DNA of 64,000 nt. It comes from UBA4416 sp038327195 (GTDB lineage: Bacteria > Bacteroidota > Bacteroidia > B-17B0 > Aurantibacillaceae). The stretch's first letter is position 1; each line of letters begins with the position of its first letter. A program made the position numbers and the translations under genes. Positions 42,747 through 52,955 of the stretch are shown one piece after another. The stretch spans positions 136,183 through 200,182 of the forward strand of contig JBBQKU010000001.1 of assembly GCA_038327195.1 (NCBI GenBank), in the 5' to 3' direction. The notes under the pieces are model-generated. The model saw only the letters and a list, made by a program, of their open reading frames with translations, was not told where the DNA came from and did no database searches.

Positions 42747-45700
42747 TTAATTTAGAATTACCAGCTTTTCTATTTTTTCTGCTTTTTTATTGTTTCCGTC
42801 AGTTACTGACACTCTATAAATATAAACGCCTCTCGCTAATTTGTCACCAAAATCGTCTTTTCCGTCCCACTCTATTCCATCAAAACGAAATCCTTGGTTA
42901 TTTATTGTTTGATTTATTGATTTTACCACTTTTCCGGAAATTGTATAAACTTGAATTAAAACCTTCAAAGATGTACAGCATTGGTTATGCTCTATAAAAA
43001 ACTTAGTTTTTGTAGTGAAAGGGTTAGGGTAATTTAATATATGGCTTAAGGCTAAATTTGCTTCCTTAGCTACAATAAAATCTGTATAAGCTGTTGATGA
43101 GTTGTTTTGAACATCCCAAACTTTTAAGCTTAAGGTGTGATTCCCTTCAGGCAATTCGTTAAACGCATAACGAATTTTTCCTGATTGGTAAGTGTTTAAA
43201 TTAGCAACATAGTAATCATTTAAAATAATTGGATTTCCTGATTTGGCATCAATTACACCCACTAAATCATGACCGATTCCATTTCCAACCGTATTAATTC
43301 CACTTGAATCCGACAGTAAGGCGTAAATTTTTGGTGCTTCATTAGTAGTTCCTCCTGAAACAAATTTATCATCATTTAAAAATAATTTAATTTCCGGACC
43401 TTTATTATCTGAAATTGCATTTGCGTCAGATCCTCCAATTATTATATTATCACAATATCCATTAGCATCATGAACTCCTGTGTGAGCATAGTAACTTATT
43501 TTACCTTTCCCAAAACTATAAGAAATGTCTTTAGGAACTAAAAATGTAAATGTAAAATCACCATTTGTAACAACAGATTTTCCTCTATAAATAATGTTTT
43601 TTTGTATTTTAAATGTGTCAATTTGTGAAGTTGGATCATTACCTAATGTGGTTAATTTAATTTCTTTATCAAAAACTGTAGGATAAACCACACCATTAAA
43701 ATTCGTCAATTTATTACCAAATTTATCTCCTACATAACCTTTGATTGTCATTTTTTTAAGGGCTTTTAAAGTATCTGATGAAGTTAAAGTCACACTTTGA
43801 GAATTTATACTCGAAGTATATACTGTTTGTTCTGGATACGATAATTTTAAAGCTGGATCACCTAAAATAACAAAGTTCATGTATTGCCTATTAAATCCAA
43901 TATCCACTTTTGTTAATCGATATAAATCACCAATATGAGGCATTTTTCCATCTACCATTGGTGAAAATGCATGATTGTAAAAAGCTGTATTTAAAGAAAA
44001 GTTTAATCCAGAAAATGCTAACCGAACTGTTGTCATCAATCCAATAGCTCCTCCATTCGGATTTAATAAACAATATTCACCAGCAGAAGTCCGATCAGGA
44101 TCATCAAATCTACTAAATTCGCACGTTGCTGTTACCATTAAAGGCATATGATTAATATTTTTCCAACTCAGTATTTGAGGAACTTCAACATATCTTTCAG
44201 CACCTAATCCCAACTCACCTCCGTGCCCTGTATAATTAAAGATTAAACAACCCTTTTCAAAGCTTCTATTAATGTCGTTTACCACATCCGGATATCGATC
44301 TCCACCAGGTGTAGAGAATTGTTCGTAGGAATCAGCATGAATTTTGTTTACGTTAAAGTTTTTGTGATTATTATAAACACTATTTGCTAAGGCATCTGCT
44401 TGTCTGTAATGTTCATTATTATCTTCATCGTCAGAAACAAATGTTACCGAATTCCTCCAATCTCCCTGAGGAAAGTTATTAGAAGATAAATCGCAAGAGC
44501 TTTCTTCTGCATTAACATCAAAACTAAAATTACGTTTATAATATTGCTCCATTTTTACGGTAACAGCATCAGCTTCCGTTTTATTTTTTACAGGAAAACG
44601 ACCTACACCAATGTCAGGCAAATCGCCAGATACCAAATCACCTTCAGAATTATCCATCATTGCAAAAAAATCATCAGTAACAAATGAATCGGTATAAGAT
44701 GTTGAAACAGGTGTTTGGTAGGTTGGTATCAGTGCTGAATTACCTGATGATGAAATATCTCTGTTTTTATAAGAACCATCACCAAGTAGTAATAAATACT
44801 TAGTGCTTAGTAATGGATTAGAGGGTTTAAAATAAAGCATTTTTACAAACTCACGAATCGCTCCTATATCTGGTGTGCCTGATGAAAATTCATTATAAAT
44901 CTCCGTAGTTGTTGCAACTGCATAGGTTAGTGTATCATAATCAAAATGCATTTTAGCTAACCTATTTGCATTATCTAAAAACGATGGATGAGTTACAATA
45001 ATATAATCTGCTTGCATTATGCCATGTAAATTTTGATTTGGAATTAATCCATACGGGGCTGGTATTAGTGCATTAGTTGAATTAAAAATGACATATTCTT
45101 TTAATGAATCAGATGTTGAAGTAAAATCAATGTTAGTTAAAGCTGAATTGTATAATTGATTTTTGACATTTAATGGATCAGTAACATCCCAAATGGAAGC
45201 GATGTTTGATCCTATATTTATTAGATTATATTTGGCAAAAGATCCTGGCCCACCAACTACTCGTCTATCTCTAAAATTAAATTGATTAGTATTATAATTC
45301 AAATTTCTACGAGCATTTATTTCAACATAATCCAACCAACCAATTGCGGTTGAAGTTAATTTAGAAACAGCTAAACTAAAGAAGCTTGAATTAAGAAGTC
45401 CTCCAATTTGCCCTTCACCAGGGTAGCCTACATCGGCAATATAATAATTGATATTTGTTGCTGCACATGAAATATTAAAAGAACCACCACTAAATGAAAC
45501 AAGATAATTTGAAGCTAAATCACACCTTGAGAGCAATCTAGATTTAACATAAACACTATCACCAATAGTAGCATCAGGTATTAGAAATGAAAATGAATAA
45601 GATGTTGTTAAATCAAATTTTTCACCGTAAAATTCTCTCCCACTTTTAACGGCATTATATGTATTAACTTCATGAATATCATAGTAATCCTGACTAGAAG

Positions 45701-46649
45701 TGCTTTTGTTGGGTGGATTTAAAAGCGAATTTTGCTGCTGAACTCTTTTTCCTAAGCTATTTATATCTACATTAATAAAATAAAAAGATGTATCACTAAA
45801 TGAATGTAATAAATGATGATATGGTATTCCATTGCCAGTTTCTCTTAACCATGAATCTGTGCTTTGTCCATAAAATAAAACATAATCATTTGCATTGAAA
45901 ATTCCATCAGTTTCTCCAACAACATTTATGGCGTTTTCTTGTAAATCATCAAAATGAAAAGAACTGTTTTTTTCAGACATCAATTTTCCACCATTTCCAT
46001 AAATTTTTATATTGCGAGGGTCTATAGTAGCAACATCAATCCCAAGATTAGTTAAAAACGTTTTATCTAATTTATAAACACCATTTTTGGTAAGACCAAT
46101 TTTATACCATTTACCTGTTGCTAATACCGAAACAGGCACGCTTGAAATTTTAGTTGTTTTATTTAGAGAACCATATTGCTTTAAATCATCAACATTGTTT
46201 AAATCCCAATTTGGGGTATAGGATACTAAATATTCATATTTGTTATTAGAATTTAATCGTAAGGGAATTATTTTCGCAAAAACTATTTTTTCATTTCTAG
46301 ATACACCAATGTTTTTAGAAATTGAAAATTCTGAGGTAATAAATTTTTTGTAATTACTGATTTTATCAATTTCAGAATTTGTTAATTCTCTAGTAACAAT
46401 ATTTAAAAGTGAGAAGGCAGGAGGATTGTTTTCTTTTAAAATTAATTTTTCAGAATAATAAGGTAAATTATTTCTTGACCCATCTGGATGCGTATTTTCT
46501 AAAAATATAGAATTCTTTTCGGAAGCTGAATTCGAAATTTCATCAGAATTTAATTTTGGTTTTTTTTGTGCAATTGCAAAAAAACTGAAAAACACTAGAA
46601 TACCTAAAAAAATTAGATTTTTATTTATTTTGAAAATTTTTTGAGCCAT
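42747..46649 (-). CDS. porU: type IX secretion system sortase PorU
   Basis: 1300 residues, the usual PorU size. Signal peptide in residues 1-27. The C25-type catalytic pair is H809 (NYTGHGGELG) and C843 (VTATCEFSRFDDP), 34 residues apart. The C-terminus looks like a sorting domain (LNYPNPFTTKT, WDGKDDFGDKLARGVY), which PorU is known to keep. It removes the sorting domain of T9SS cargo and joins cargo to A-LPS at the cell surface. porV lies directly downstream. Divergent from porP with 123 bases between. Confidence 0.93.
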   Translation of the reverse strand: MAQKIFKINKNLIFLGILVFFSFFAIAQKKPKLNSDEISNSASEKNSIFLENTHPDGSRNNLPYYSEKLILKENNPPAFSLLNIVTRELTNSEIDKISNYKKFITSEFSISKNIGVSRNEKIVFAKIIPLRLNSNNKYEYLVSYTPNWDLNNVDDLKQYGSLNKTTKISSVPVSVLATGKWYKIGLTKNGVYKLDKTFLTNLGIDVATIDPRNIKIYGNGGKLMSEKNSSFHFDDLQENAINVVGETDGIFNANDYVLFYGQSTDSWLRETGNGIPYHHLLHSFSDTSFYFINVDINSLGKRVQQQNSLLNPPNKSTSSQDYYDIHEVNTYNAVKSGREFYGEKFDLTTSYSFSFLIPDATIGDSVYVKSRLLSRCDLASNYLVSFSGGSFNISCAATNINYYIADVGYPGEGQIGGLLNSSFFSLAVSKLTSTAIGWLDYVEINARRNLNYNTNQFNFRDRRVVGGPGSFAKYNLINIGSNIASIWDVTDPLNVKNQLYNSALTNIDFTSTSDSLKEYVIFNSTNALIPAPYGLIPNQNLHGIMQADYIIVTHPSFLDNANRLAKMHFDYDTLTYAVATTTEIYNEFSSGTPDIGAIREFVKMLYFKPSNPLLSTKYLLLLGDGSYKNRDISSSGNSALIPTYQTPVSTSYTDSFVTDDFFAMMDNSEGDLVSGDLPDIGVGRFPVKNKTEADAVTVKMEQYYKRNFSFDVNAEESSCDLSSNNFPQGDWRNSVTFVSDDEDNNEHYRQADALANSVYNNHKNFNVNKIHADSYEQFSTPGGDRYPDVVNDINRSFEKGCLIFNYTGHGGELGLGAERYVEVPQILSWKNINHMPLMVTATCEFSRFDDPDRTSAGEYCLLNPNGGAIGLMTTVRLAFSGLNFSLNTAFYNHAFSPMVDGKMPHIGDLYRLTKVDIGFNRQYMNFVILGDPALKLSYPEQTVYTSSINSQSVTLTSSDTLKALKKMTIKGYVGDKFGNKLTNFNGVVYPTVFDKEIKLTTLGNDPTSQIDTFKIQKNIIYRGKSVVTNGDFTFTFLVPKDISYSFGKGKISYYAHTGVHDANGYCDNIIIGGSDANAISDNKGPEIKLFLNDDKFVSGGTTNEAPKIYALLSDSSGINTVGNGIGHDLVGVIDAKSGNPIILNDYYVANLNTYQSGKIRYAFNELPEGNHTLSLKVWDVQNNSSTAYTDFIVAKEANLALSHILNYPNPFTTKTKFFIEHNQCCTSLKVLIQVYTISGKVVKSINQTINNQGFRFDGIEWDGKDDFGDKLARGVYIYRVSVTDGNNKKAEKIEKLVILN

Positions 46650-46706
46650 ATATATCTTAGAATATTGATTAAAACGACAAAGAAAATCAATTATTGTTGT
46701 AAAAAA

Positions 46707-46738
46707 GTTTTATTTATAGAAATACTCTGTTATATTTG
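46707..46738 (+). promoter_or_regulatory. promoter of the porP-gldJ unit
   Basis: TATATTTG at 46731-46738 is a full -7 match. At the expected spacing the -33 element is only TTTT (46708-46711). The start codon at 46773 leaves a leader of about 28 bases. Confidence 0.45.
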
Positions 46739-46772
46739 TATTTAGGAATAGAATAAAGTAAAGATAATATAT

Positions 46773-47726
46773 ATGATTAAGAAACTCACAATATTGCTTG
46801 TTATTTGTAATGTTTTAGGTATTGTTACTGATTTAAAGGCGCAAGACCCTCAATTTACGCAATTCTACGCAAATCCAACTTATTTAAATCCTGCTTTTGC
46901 TGGTACAGCCCGTTGTCCTCGTATTTGTATGAATTATCGTAATCAATGGCCTAATATTTCAGGAACTTATGTTACGTATGCCGCCTCTTATGATCAACAT
47001 GTTGATGCTATTAGCGGAGGAATTGGTGTTAATGTAATGCAGGATGATCAAGCACGTGGTACTTTAAAATCAACATCTGTTAACTTAATGTATTCATATT
47101 TATTACCTGTTAATCGTGAATTTTCTTTAAAATTTGGCTTGCAAGCTGGTTTTTTTCAAAAAGCTTTAGATAAAACTAAATTGAATTTTGGTGATATGAT
47201 TGACGCTAGACGTGGATTTGTTTGGAATACTAATGAATTTTTACCTCAAACCAATAAACAAGGATTAGATTTTGGAGCTGGTATTTTAGGATATAGTAAA
47301 AAATATTTTATTGGAGCAGCTTTTCATCATATTACTCAACCTGATGAAGGGATGCTTGGTCCATCTAAACTTCCAATGAAGATTACAGGACATGCTGGGG
47401 CAATTATTCCTTTAGAAAAAGGTAATGAATCGTATATTTCGCCAAATGTTTTATTTATGCAACAGCAAAACTTTACTCAATTAAATTTAGGTTTATATTT
47501 TGTAAAAGGCTCTTTTGTTGGTGGTATTTGGTATCGTAATTCGGATGCATTTATTGTTTTAATTGGTGTTCAAACGGATCACATGAAAGTTGGATATAGT
47601 TATGATGTTACTGTTTCTAAATTATCTAGTAATACCGCTGGTTCTCATGAGATTTCTTTGCAAATGCAGTTTGAGTGTCGTCCAAAGAAAAAGAAATATA
47701 GAACTATTAGTTGTCCATCTTTTTAA
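46773..47726 (+). CDS. PorP/SprF-family type IX secretion membrane protein
   Basis: 317 residues. Signal peptide ending at LKAQ (residue 23), then the family hallmark DPQFTQFYANPTYLNPAFAGT and a barrel pattern with GGIGVNVMQDDQARGTL. PorP/SprF proteins are outer-membrane components that help specific T9SS cargos or anchor the gliding apparatus. The C-terminus ends with a basic patch (RPKKKKYRTIS). Followed by gldJ after 57 bases. Which of several family members it represents cannot be told. Confidence 0.9.
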   Translation: MIKKLTILLVICNVLGIVTDLKAQDPQFTQFYANPTYLNPAFAGTARCPRICMNYRNQWPNISGTYVTYAASYDQHVDAISGGIGVNVMQDDQARGTLKSTSVNLMYSYLLPVNREFSLKFGLQAGFFQKALDKTKLNFGDMIDARRGFVWNTNEFLPQTNKQGLDFGAGILGYSKKYFIGAAFHHITQPDEGMLGPSKLPMKITGHAGAIIPLEKGNESYISPNVLFMQQQNFTQLNLGLYFVKGSFVGGIWYRNSDAFIVLIGVQTDHMKVGYSYDVTVSKLSSNTAGSHEISLQMQFECRPKKKKYRTISCPSF

Positions 47727-47783
47727 AATATTTTGTAACCTTTTTATAAAACTTTCGTTATAGCTTTAAATAAAACAAAAATT

Positions 47784-49430
47784 ATGCAGTTTAAATTCAT
47801 CAAAAGTAGCAAAGCATTAGCAATCATTTTATCGGTTTTAGCCGTATCATGTGCTAAAGAACGTTCTGGCGTTACAGGTTGGGCTTATAATGATTCCAAT
47901 AATGGTGGCTTCGAAAAAGTACCTTATGAAGAACAAGAAACTGGTCCTGGATTGGTTTTAATCGAAGGTGGATCTTTTTCAATGGGTCGTACTGAAACTG
48001 ACGTTACTTATGAATGGAATAATGTTCCGCGTCGTGTAACGGTTTCTTCTTTTTATATGGATGAAACAGAAGTTAGTAATTTCTCATATTTAGAATATTT
48101 ATATTGGACTAATCGTGTTTTTGGACCAACTTTTCCAGATATCTATCAAAAAGCTTTACCTGATACATTAGTATGGAGAGAGAAGTTAGCTTATAATGAG
48201 CCTTATGTTGAGTATTATTTACGTCATCCTTCTTATAGAGATTATCCTGTAGTTGGAATTGATTGGCTTCAAGCTAATGAGTTTTGTGCTTGGAGAACTG
48301 ACCGCGTGAATGAATTTATATTAATTCGTGAAGGGTTATTGGAACATGTTCCAAATCCATCTGATCAAGATTATTTTAGTACTGAAGCATATTTGTCAGG
48401 TAAATGGCAAGGACAATTAAAACAAAAACTTCCTTCTTTTGATGACCAAAACCCAGAAAGAGATGTAAGAATGGAAGATGGTATATTTTTACCTAAATAC
48501 AGATTACCAACTGAAGCTGAATGGGAATATGCAGCTTATGGTTTAATAGGAAATACAATTGGTGAGCGTATCACCGATAGAAGAATTTATCCTTGGAATG
48601 GTCATGGTGTTCGTAATTCTGATGAAAAATATATTGGACAAATGAATGCTAACTTTGTTAGAGGAAATGGTGATATGATGGGAACTGCTGGGTTTCTGAA
48701 TGATAATGCCGATGTAACTGCTCCTGTTTATTCTTACTGGCCAAATGATTACGGTTTATATAATATGGCTGGTAACGTTTCTGAATGGGTAATGGATGTT
48801 TATAGAGCGAGCACTGCTCAAGACGCCGATGAATTTAGACCTTTCCGTGGTAATGTATTTGTTACACAAATAAAAGATAGTACTGATAATACAATTTCTA
48901 CAAACATAGATGGTCCGATATTCCAAAAGTTTAATCATAAAGTAAACGTTCCTACTGCTCACGGTGTAAGTGGCGAAACAACTGAAGCTACGGATAGTGT
49001 TTTAACAACATTGACTAAAGATGCTCAAGGATATGCGAATGCTCCAGCCGATGGAAAATCTGACATTCCTGGTCGTGTTAAATGGAGAGAAGTTACTGCT
49101 GCAATTTCTTCTGATAATTTAGATGAACGCAGAAATTACAAAACATCTGATTACATTAGTTATTTAGATGGTGATGTTAACTCATCGTTGTATTATGAGT
49201 CAGGTGAAGATGCATATGGAGATAAAGCAGATAAGTTAATGTATGAATATGCAAAAACATCTTTAATAAATGATAAATCTCGTGTTTATAAAGGCGGTAG
49301 CTGGAGAGATAGAGCTTATTGGTTAAACCCTGGAACACGAAGATATTTAGATCAAAGACAAGCTACTGCGTATATTGGATTTAGATGTGCGATGGTTAGA
49401 GTTGGAAGTCCTGTAGGTTTAGGAAAATAA
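47784..49430 (+). CDS. gldJ: gliding motility lipoprotein GldJ
   Basis: 548 residues. Lipoprotein signal with lipobox VLAVSC and C23. The N-terminal RSGVTGWAYNDSNNGGFE and the FGE/SUMF1-type sulfatase-modifying fold (GGSFSMGRTETD, YRLPTEAEWEYAA, VYKGGSWRDRAYW, YIGFRCAMVR) match GldJ. GldJ is an outer-membrane lipoprotein required for gliding and for T9SS stability, closely related to GldK. Adjacency to murF and to porU/porV agrees with the Flavobacterium gldJ locus and argues against GldK, which sits next to gldL/M/N. Ends at a strong terminator. Confidence 0.9.
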   Translation: MQFKFIKSSKALAIILSVLAVSCAKERSGVTGWAYNDSNNGGFEKVPYEEQETGPGLVLIEGGSFSMGRTETDVTYEWNNVPRRVTVSSFYMDETEVSNFSYLEYLYWTNRVFGPTFPDIYQKALPDTLVWREKLAYNEPYVEYYLRHPSYRDYPVVGIDWLQANEFCAWRTDRVNEFILIREGLLEHVPNPSDQDYFSTEAYLSGKWQGQLKQKLPSFDDQNPERDVRMEDGIFLPKYRLPTEAEWEYAAYGLIGNTIGERITDRRIYPWNGHGVRNSDEKYIGQMNANFVRGNGDMMGTAGFLNDNADVTAPVYSYWPNDYGLYNMAGNVSEWVMDVYRASTAQDADEFRPFRGNVFVTQIKDSTDNTISTNIDGPIFQKFNHKVNVPTAHGVSGETTEATDSVLTTLTKDAQGYANAPADGKSDIPGRVKWREVTAAISSDNLDERRNYKTSDYISYLDGDVNSSLYYESGEDAYGDKADKLMYEYAKTSLINDKSRVYKGGSWRDRAYWLNPGTRRYLDQRQATAYIGFRCAMVRVGSPVGLGK

Positions 49431-49450
49431 ATCTGTTGAAAACTAAATAT

Positions 49451-49482
49451 AAGCCCTTTCGAGAAATCGAAAGGGCTTTTTA
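49451..49482 (+). terminator. rho-independent terminator after gldJ, GAAA loop
   Basis: AAGCCCTTTCGA, loop GAAA, TCGAAAGGGCTT, then TTTT. Perfect 12-bp stem with a GNRA tetraloop. It lies 11 bases before the murF start, so murF needs its own promoter or read-through. Confidence 0.9.
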
Positions 49483-49492
49483 ATTTTATGGC

Positions 49493-50812
49493 ATGAACAC
49501 AATCACGAAAATCGAAGATTTATATAAGTTATTTATTGACTGCAATCAAAAAATATCAACTGATACAAGAAGTTTAGAAAGAGGCTCTATCTTTTTTGCT
49601 TTAAAGGGAGATAATTTTGACGCAAATACATTTGCATTAACCGCAATTAGTGAAGGTTGTAGTTATGCTATAGTGGATGATTTGAATTTATGCAATGGAA
49701 CAACGATTTTAGGAGTAGAAAATGTATTAGTCGCACTTCAAGAACTAGCAAGATTTCACAGAAACCAATTAAAAATTCCATTTATAGGAATAACAGGCAG
49801 TAATGGAAAAACAACAAATAAAGAATTAATACAGGCTGTATTGTCAAAAAAATACACTGTATATGCTACAAAAGGAAATTTAAATAATCATATAGGAGTT
49901 CCGTTAACCGTTCTTAAAATAACAAAAGAGCATGAAATAGCTATTGTTGAGATGGGTGCAAATCATCAGGGAGAAATTGAGTTGTTAAGTTCAATTTGTG
50001 ATCCTGATTTTGGACTTATAACTAATATCGGAAAAGCCCATTTAGAAGGTTTCGGAGGGGAAGAAGGAATTAAAAAAGGGAAAAGTGAATTATATAAGTA
50101 TATAAAAAATAAGCACGGAAAAATTTTCATAAACGGAAACGATTCTGTTTTAGTTGATTTGGCTAAAGATATTGAGAAAGTATATTACGGCGAGGATGAA
50201 TTATTTCATGTGCATGGTAAACTAGTTGAAAATAGTGAATTTGTTGAGTTTAAATGGAATACGAAAGGTGAAAATTGCGAAAACATGCCACTTGTTAGAA
50301 CACACATGTTTGGGCATTATAATTTTATAAATGTATTATGCGCAGCTTGTATTGGAAATTATTTTGGAGTTGAATCAGGTTTAATAAATGAGGCATTGAG
50401 CAATTATATTCCAGAAATGAATCGCTCTCAGGTAATGAAAACCGATTCAAATACTTTGATACTAGATGCTTATAATGCGAATCCTAGTAGTATGTTATTA
50501 GCAATAAAACATTTTGCAAAACAACCTTTTGAAAATAAATATATTATTTTAGGAGATATGTTTGAGTTAGGGATTTATAGTGAAAAAGAACACCAACATA
50601 TTTTAGAAGAATTAGCGACTCATAAAAATATTATTTGTTTACTAGTAGGAAATCGATTCTATGAATTTAAAGACAGATATTTAGGATTCTCATTTTACAA
50701 AGAGTTGGAAAGTATTATTAATTTTTTGAAAAACAATCCAGTTATACATTCTACCTTATTAATTAAGGGTTCTAGAGGTATAAAGCTTGAAAAATTGGTA
50801 GAATATTTGTAG
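49493..50812 (+). CDS. murF: UDP-N-acetylmuramoyl-tripeptide--D-alanyl-D-alanine ligase
   Basis: 439 residues. Mur-ligase layout: N-terminal substrate domain with DTRSLERGSIFFALKG, ATP loop GITGSNGKTTNKE (K106 binds phosphate), the MGANHQGEI and TNIGKAHLEGFG motifs of the central domain, and C-terminal LDAYNANPSSM. It adds D-Ala-D-Ala to the UDP-MurNAc-tripeptide in the cytoplasm. Here it is beside gldJ instead of the mur cluster, as in Flavobacterium. The ATG at 49493 fits the conserved N-terminus. Confidence 0.95.
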   Translation: MNTITKIEDLYKLFIDCNQKISTDTRSLERGSIFFALKGDNFDANTFALTAISEGCSYAIVDDLNLCNGTTILGVENVLVALQELARFHRNQLKIPFIGITGSNGKTTNKELIQAVLSKKYTVYATKGNLNNHIGVPLTVLKITKEHEIAIVEMGANHQGEIELLSSICDPDFGLITNIGKAHLEGFGGEEGIKKGKSELYKYIKNKHGKIFINGNDSVLVDLAKDIEKVYYGEDELFHVHGKLVENSEFVEFKWNTKGENCENMPLVRTHMFGHYNFINVLCAACIGNYFGVESGLINEALSNYIPEMNRSQVMKTDSNTLILDAYNANPSSMLLAIKHFAKQPFENKYIILGDMFELGIYSEKEHQHILEELATHKNIICLLVGNRFYEFKDRYLGFSFYKELESIINFLKNNPVIHSTLLIKGSRGIKLEKLVEYL

Positions 50813-50855
50813 TAATTCTTTTGTTAAATATTAGTAATTTTCATTATTAAATCAT

Positions 50856-50863
50856 TAAATTTG
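50856..50863 (+). promoter_or_regulatory. -7 promoter box of the T9SS cargo gene at 50901
   Basis: TAAATTTG is a full match to TAnnTTTG. The transcript would start near 50870, which excludes the GTG at 50865 as start codon and supports the ATG at 50901. The -33 box is unclear (TTAG at about the right distance). Confidence 0.5.
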
Positions 50864-50900
50864 TGTGAAATGTTGTTTAATAAATAAAAATATAAAAACT

Positions 50901-52937
50901 ATGAAAAAACAAGTACTTTTTGGTTTTGCTGCTATAACTGCTTTGTCAGTGAATGCACAAAGATCAAGTAAAACAATTGCCAATCCTAAGGCTGTAAAAA
51001 TGGAAGCATTTAAAGCAATACCTGCAACTGAACCAAATTTTGTTGCATTACCTGCTTCTAATTCTGGTAACAAAGCTTCAGTAGTTGCTTACAAACGCAT
51101 TTCCGGTTCTTCTAATGCATTTGGTATTATTGTTGCTGAGTCTCGTGCTATTAACTATATTCCTGGAACAAATACTATAGGATTCATTTGTCGTGCAACT
51201 TCAAATGTTTTTGGATCATTAGGATCAGCTGGAAACTCTGGTACAATCGTTTATAATTGGACTTCTAATAATGGTACAAGTTGGGATTCAACAATTTTAG
51301 CTACTGATGCTACACATTTTAATCGTTACCCAACAGGAGCAATGTATAATCCTGCAGGCAATACTGTTCCCGCTAATGCTTATGCCGTTGGTTCGGGTCC
51401 TTGGCACCCAGGCGCTAATTGGCAAGGTAACTTTTTTGCTTCTAAGCAATTAGGTACTGGCTATTCAGCAACTCCTGGTCCAACAACTTATATGGATAAT
51501 TTAGCCTTAACTGGTGTTCAAAAAAAGCAAGATTTTACTCGTGTTGAAATGCAAGTGACTAGTGATGGTGTTGCCCATGTATTAGGAGAATTAGTATCTG
51601 ATGCAAATGCTACTACTGCTGCTGGACAAGCTTGGAGAGGTGCTATGCTGAATAAAGGTGTTTTTAGCGCGGGTGCTTTTACTTGGACTCATGATTCAAT
51701 TAAGCCAAACTTTAAATTAGATGGTACTGGAGCAAAACAATCTTATTCTTCTTACCAACAAGCTTGGTCTGAAAATGGCCAAACTGGTTATGTATATTTC
51801 TTTGGTGTAGATGCATTAGCACTTCCAAACACAGCAATGAACTCTTACCAACCTTATGTTTATAAAACAATAAATGGTGGTTTAACTTGGGCTCGTCACG
51901 CTGCATTATTTAACTTTACAACTCTTCCAGCTGTAAGCGATAGATTATTTAGCGTTCATTCTTCAACTTTAGCTAAACCATTCATTGCTCCAGGCGAAGG
52001 TTCTTCAGGAACTGTTGATGCTAGTGGCAATTTACATCTTTTTGTTTCTATGGCTTCATCGTTTTCTGATCATGCTGATAGTTTAGGTTATACTTTGTCT
52101 CCAAACTATAATCAAGTATGGAATTATTTATATGATTTTACTTCAACACCAACAGGCTGGGGAGCAATGATTATTGACTCTTTAAATTGTGCTGGCCCAG
52201 TTGCTGCTGAGTCTAACTGGCCTTCTTCTACAGGTAACTTAACTTATGATGCTCGTTTACAAATATCTCGTACTCCTGATGGAAAAAATATTTTCTATAG
52301 CTGGGCAGATAGTGATTCTAATATCGTACAATCATCTTTTCCACATGTAAGTATTAGCCCTGATGTATTCATGAAAGGTTATGATGTAACTGCTAATAAA
52401 ATGACTTGTAAAAAGAATATGACTGCTGGTAAACCTGGTATTCAATTAAATGCATTTTTCTTTTTTGCTTCACCTACAGTTGTTAAACCAACAGCTACTT
52501 CTTATTTAATACCAACAACTATTACTCAAGGCGATGGTGGTGTAAATAGTGGTGATGCAGGAGTAAGTCATTATTATATTGGCGACAATACATTTGCTCA
52601 ATCTGAATTTACAGTAACTGTTAATACTCCTGGATGTGTTTCTTCAACGGGAGTTGGCGTAAAAGAAGAGTCAGCGTTAGTATCAACTTTGAACTTTTAT
52701 CCTAACCCAGCTTCAACTAACGGTACAGTTGATGTTATTTTAGTTGAAAATGCTAAAATGGAATTAACTGTTATGAATAGTGTTGGACAAGTTGTTTATA
52801 CAAGTTCTATTAATGGATTTGCTGGCAGCAATAAAGTTAACATTGATTTAAATAACCTAAGTAATGGTTTATATTTCTATCAAGTTAATATGGCTAACAA
52901 TAAATCTGTTACTAAGAAATTTGTAGTAAGCAAGTAA
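50901..52937 (+). CDS. large T9SS cargo protein with type A sorting domain
   Basis: 678 residues from the ATG at 50901 (MKKQVLFGFAAITALSVNAQ, a signal peptide). The body is rich in Ser, Thr, Asn and Ala, with sialidase/BNR-like fragments (TINGGLTWARHAAL, SRTPDGKNIFYSWAD). The last 85 residues are a type A sorting domain (LNFYPNPASTNGTVDV ... NLSNGLYFYQVNM ... KKFVVSK). No enzymatic motif is visible. It follows murF by 88 bases but has its own promoter. The Asn/Thr-rich composition and a strong terminator suggest a highly expressed surface protein. Confidence 0.82.
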   Translation: MKKQVLFGFAAITALSVNAQRSSKTIANPKAVKMEAFKAIPATEPNFVALPASNSGNKASVVAYKRISGSSNAFGIIVAESRAINYIPGTNTIGFICRATSNVFGSLGSAGNSGTIVYNWTSNNGTSWDSTILATDATHFNRYPTGAMYNPAGNTVPANAYAVGSGPWHPGANWQGNFFASKQLGTGYSATPGPTTYMDNLALTGVQKKQDFTRVEMQVTSDGVAHVLGELVSDANATTAAGQAWRGAMLNKGVFSAGAFTWTHDSIKPNFKLDGTGAKQSYSSYQQAWSENGQTGYVYFFGVDALALPNTAMNSYQPYVYKTINGGLTWARHAALFNFTTLPAVSDRLFSVHSSTLAKPFIAPGEGSSGTVDASGNLHLFVSMASSFSDHADSLGYTLSPNYNQVWNYLYDFTSTPTGWGAMIIDSLNCAGPVAAESNWPSSTGNLTYDARLQISRTPDGKNIFYSWADSDSNIVQSSFPHVSISPDVFMKGYDVTANKMTCKKNMTAGKPGIQLNAFFFFASPTVVKPTATSYLIPTTITQGDGGVNSGDAGVSHYYIGDNTFAQSEFTVTVNTPGCVSSTGVGVKEESALVSTLNFYPNPASTNGTVDVILVENAKMELTVMNSVGQVVYTSSINGFAGSNKVNIDLNNLSNGLYFYQVNMANNKSVTKKFVVSK

Positions 52938-52955
52938 TAGGTAAAATAATTTAAT

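Noticed and set aside
47784..49430. GldK instead of GldJ
   Set aside because: GldK is normally followed by gldL, gldM and gldN. Here murF follows, and the N-terminal RSGVTGWAYN pattern fits GldJ.
50865..50900. GTG start at 50865 for the cargo protein
   Set aside because: It lies two bases after a full -7 box, before the predicted transcription start, and the signal peptide begins at the ATG at 50901.
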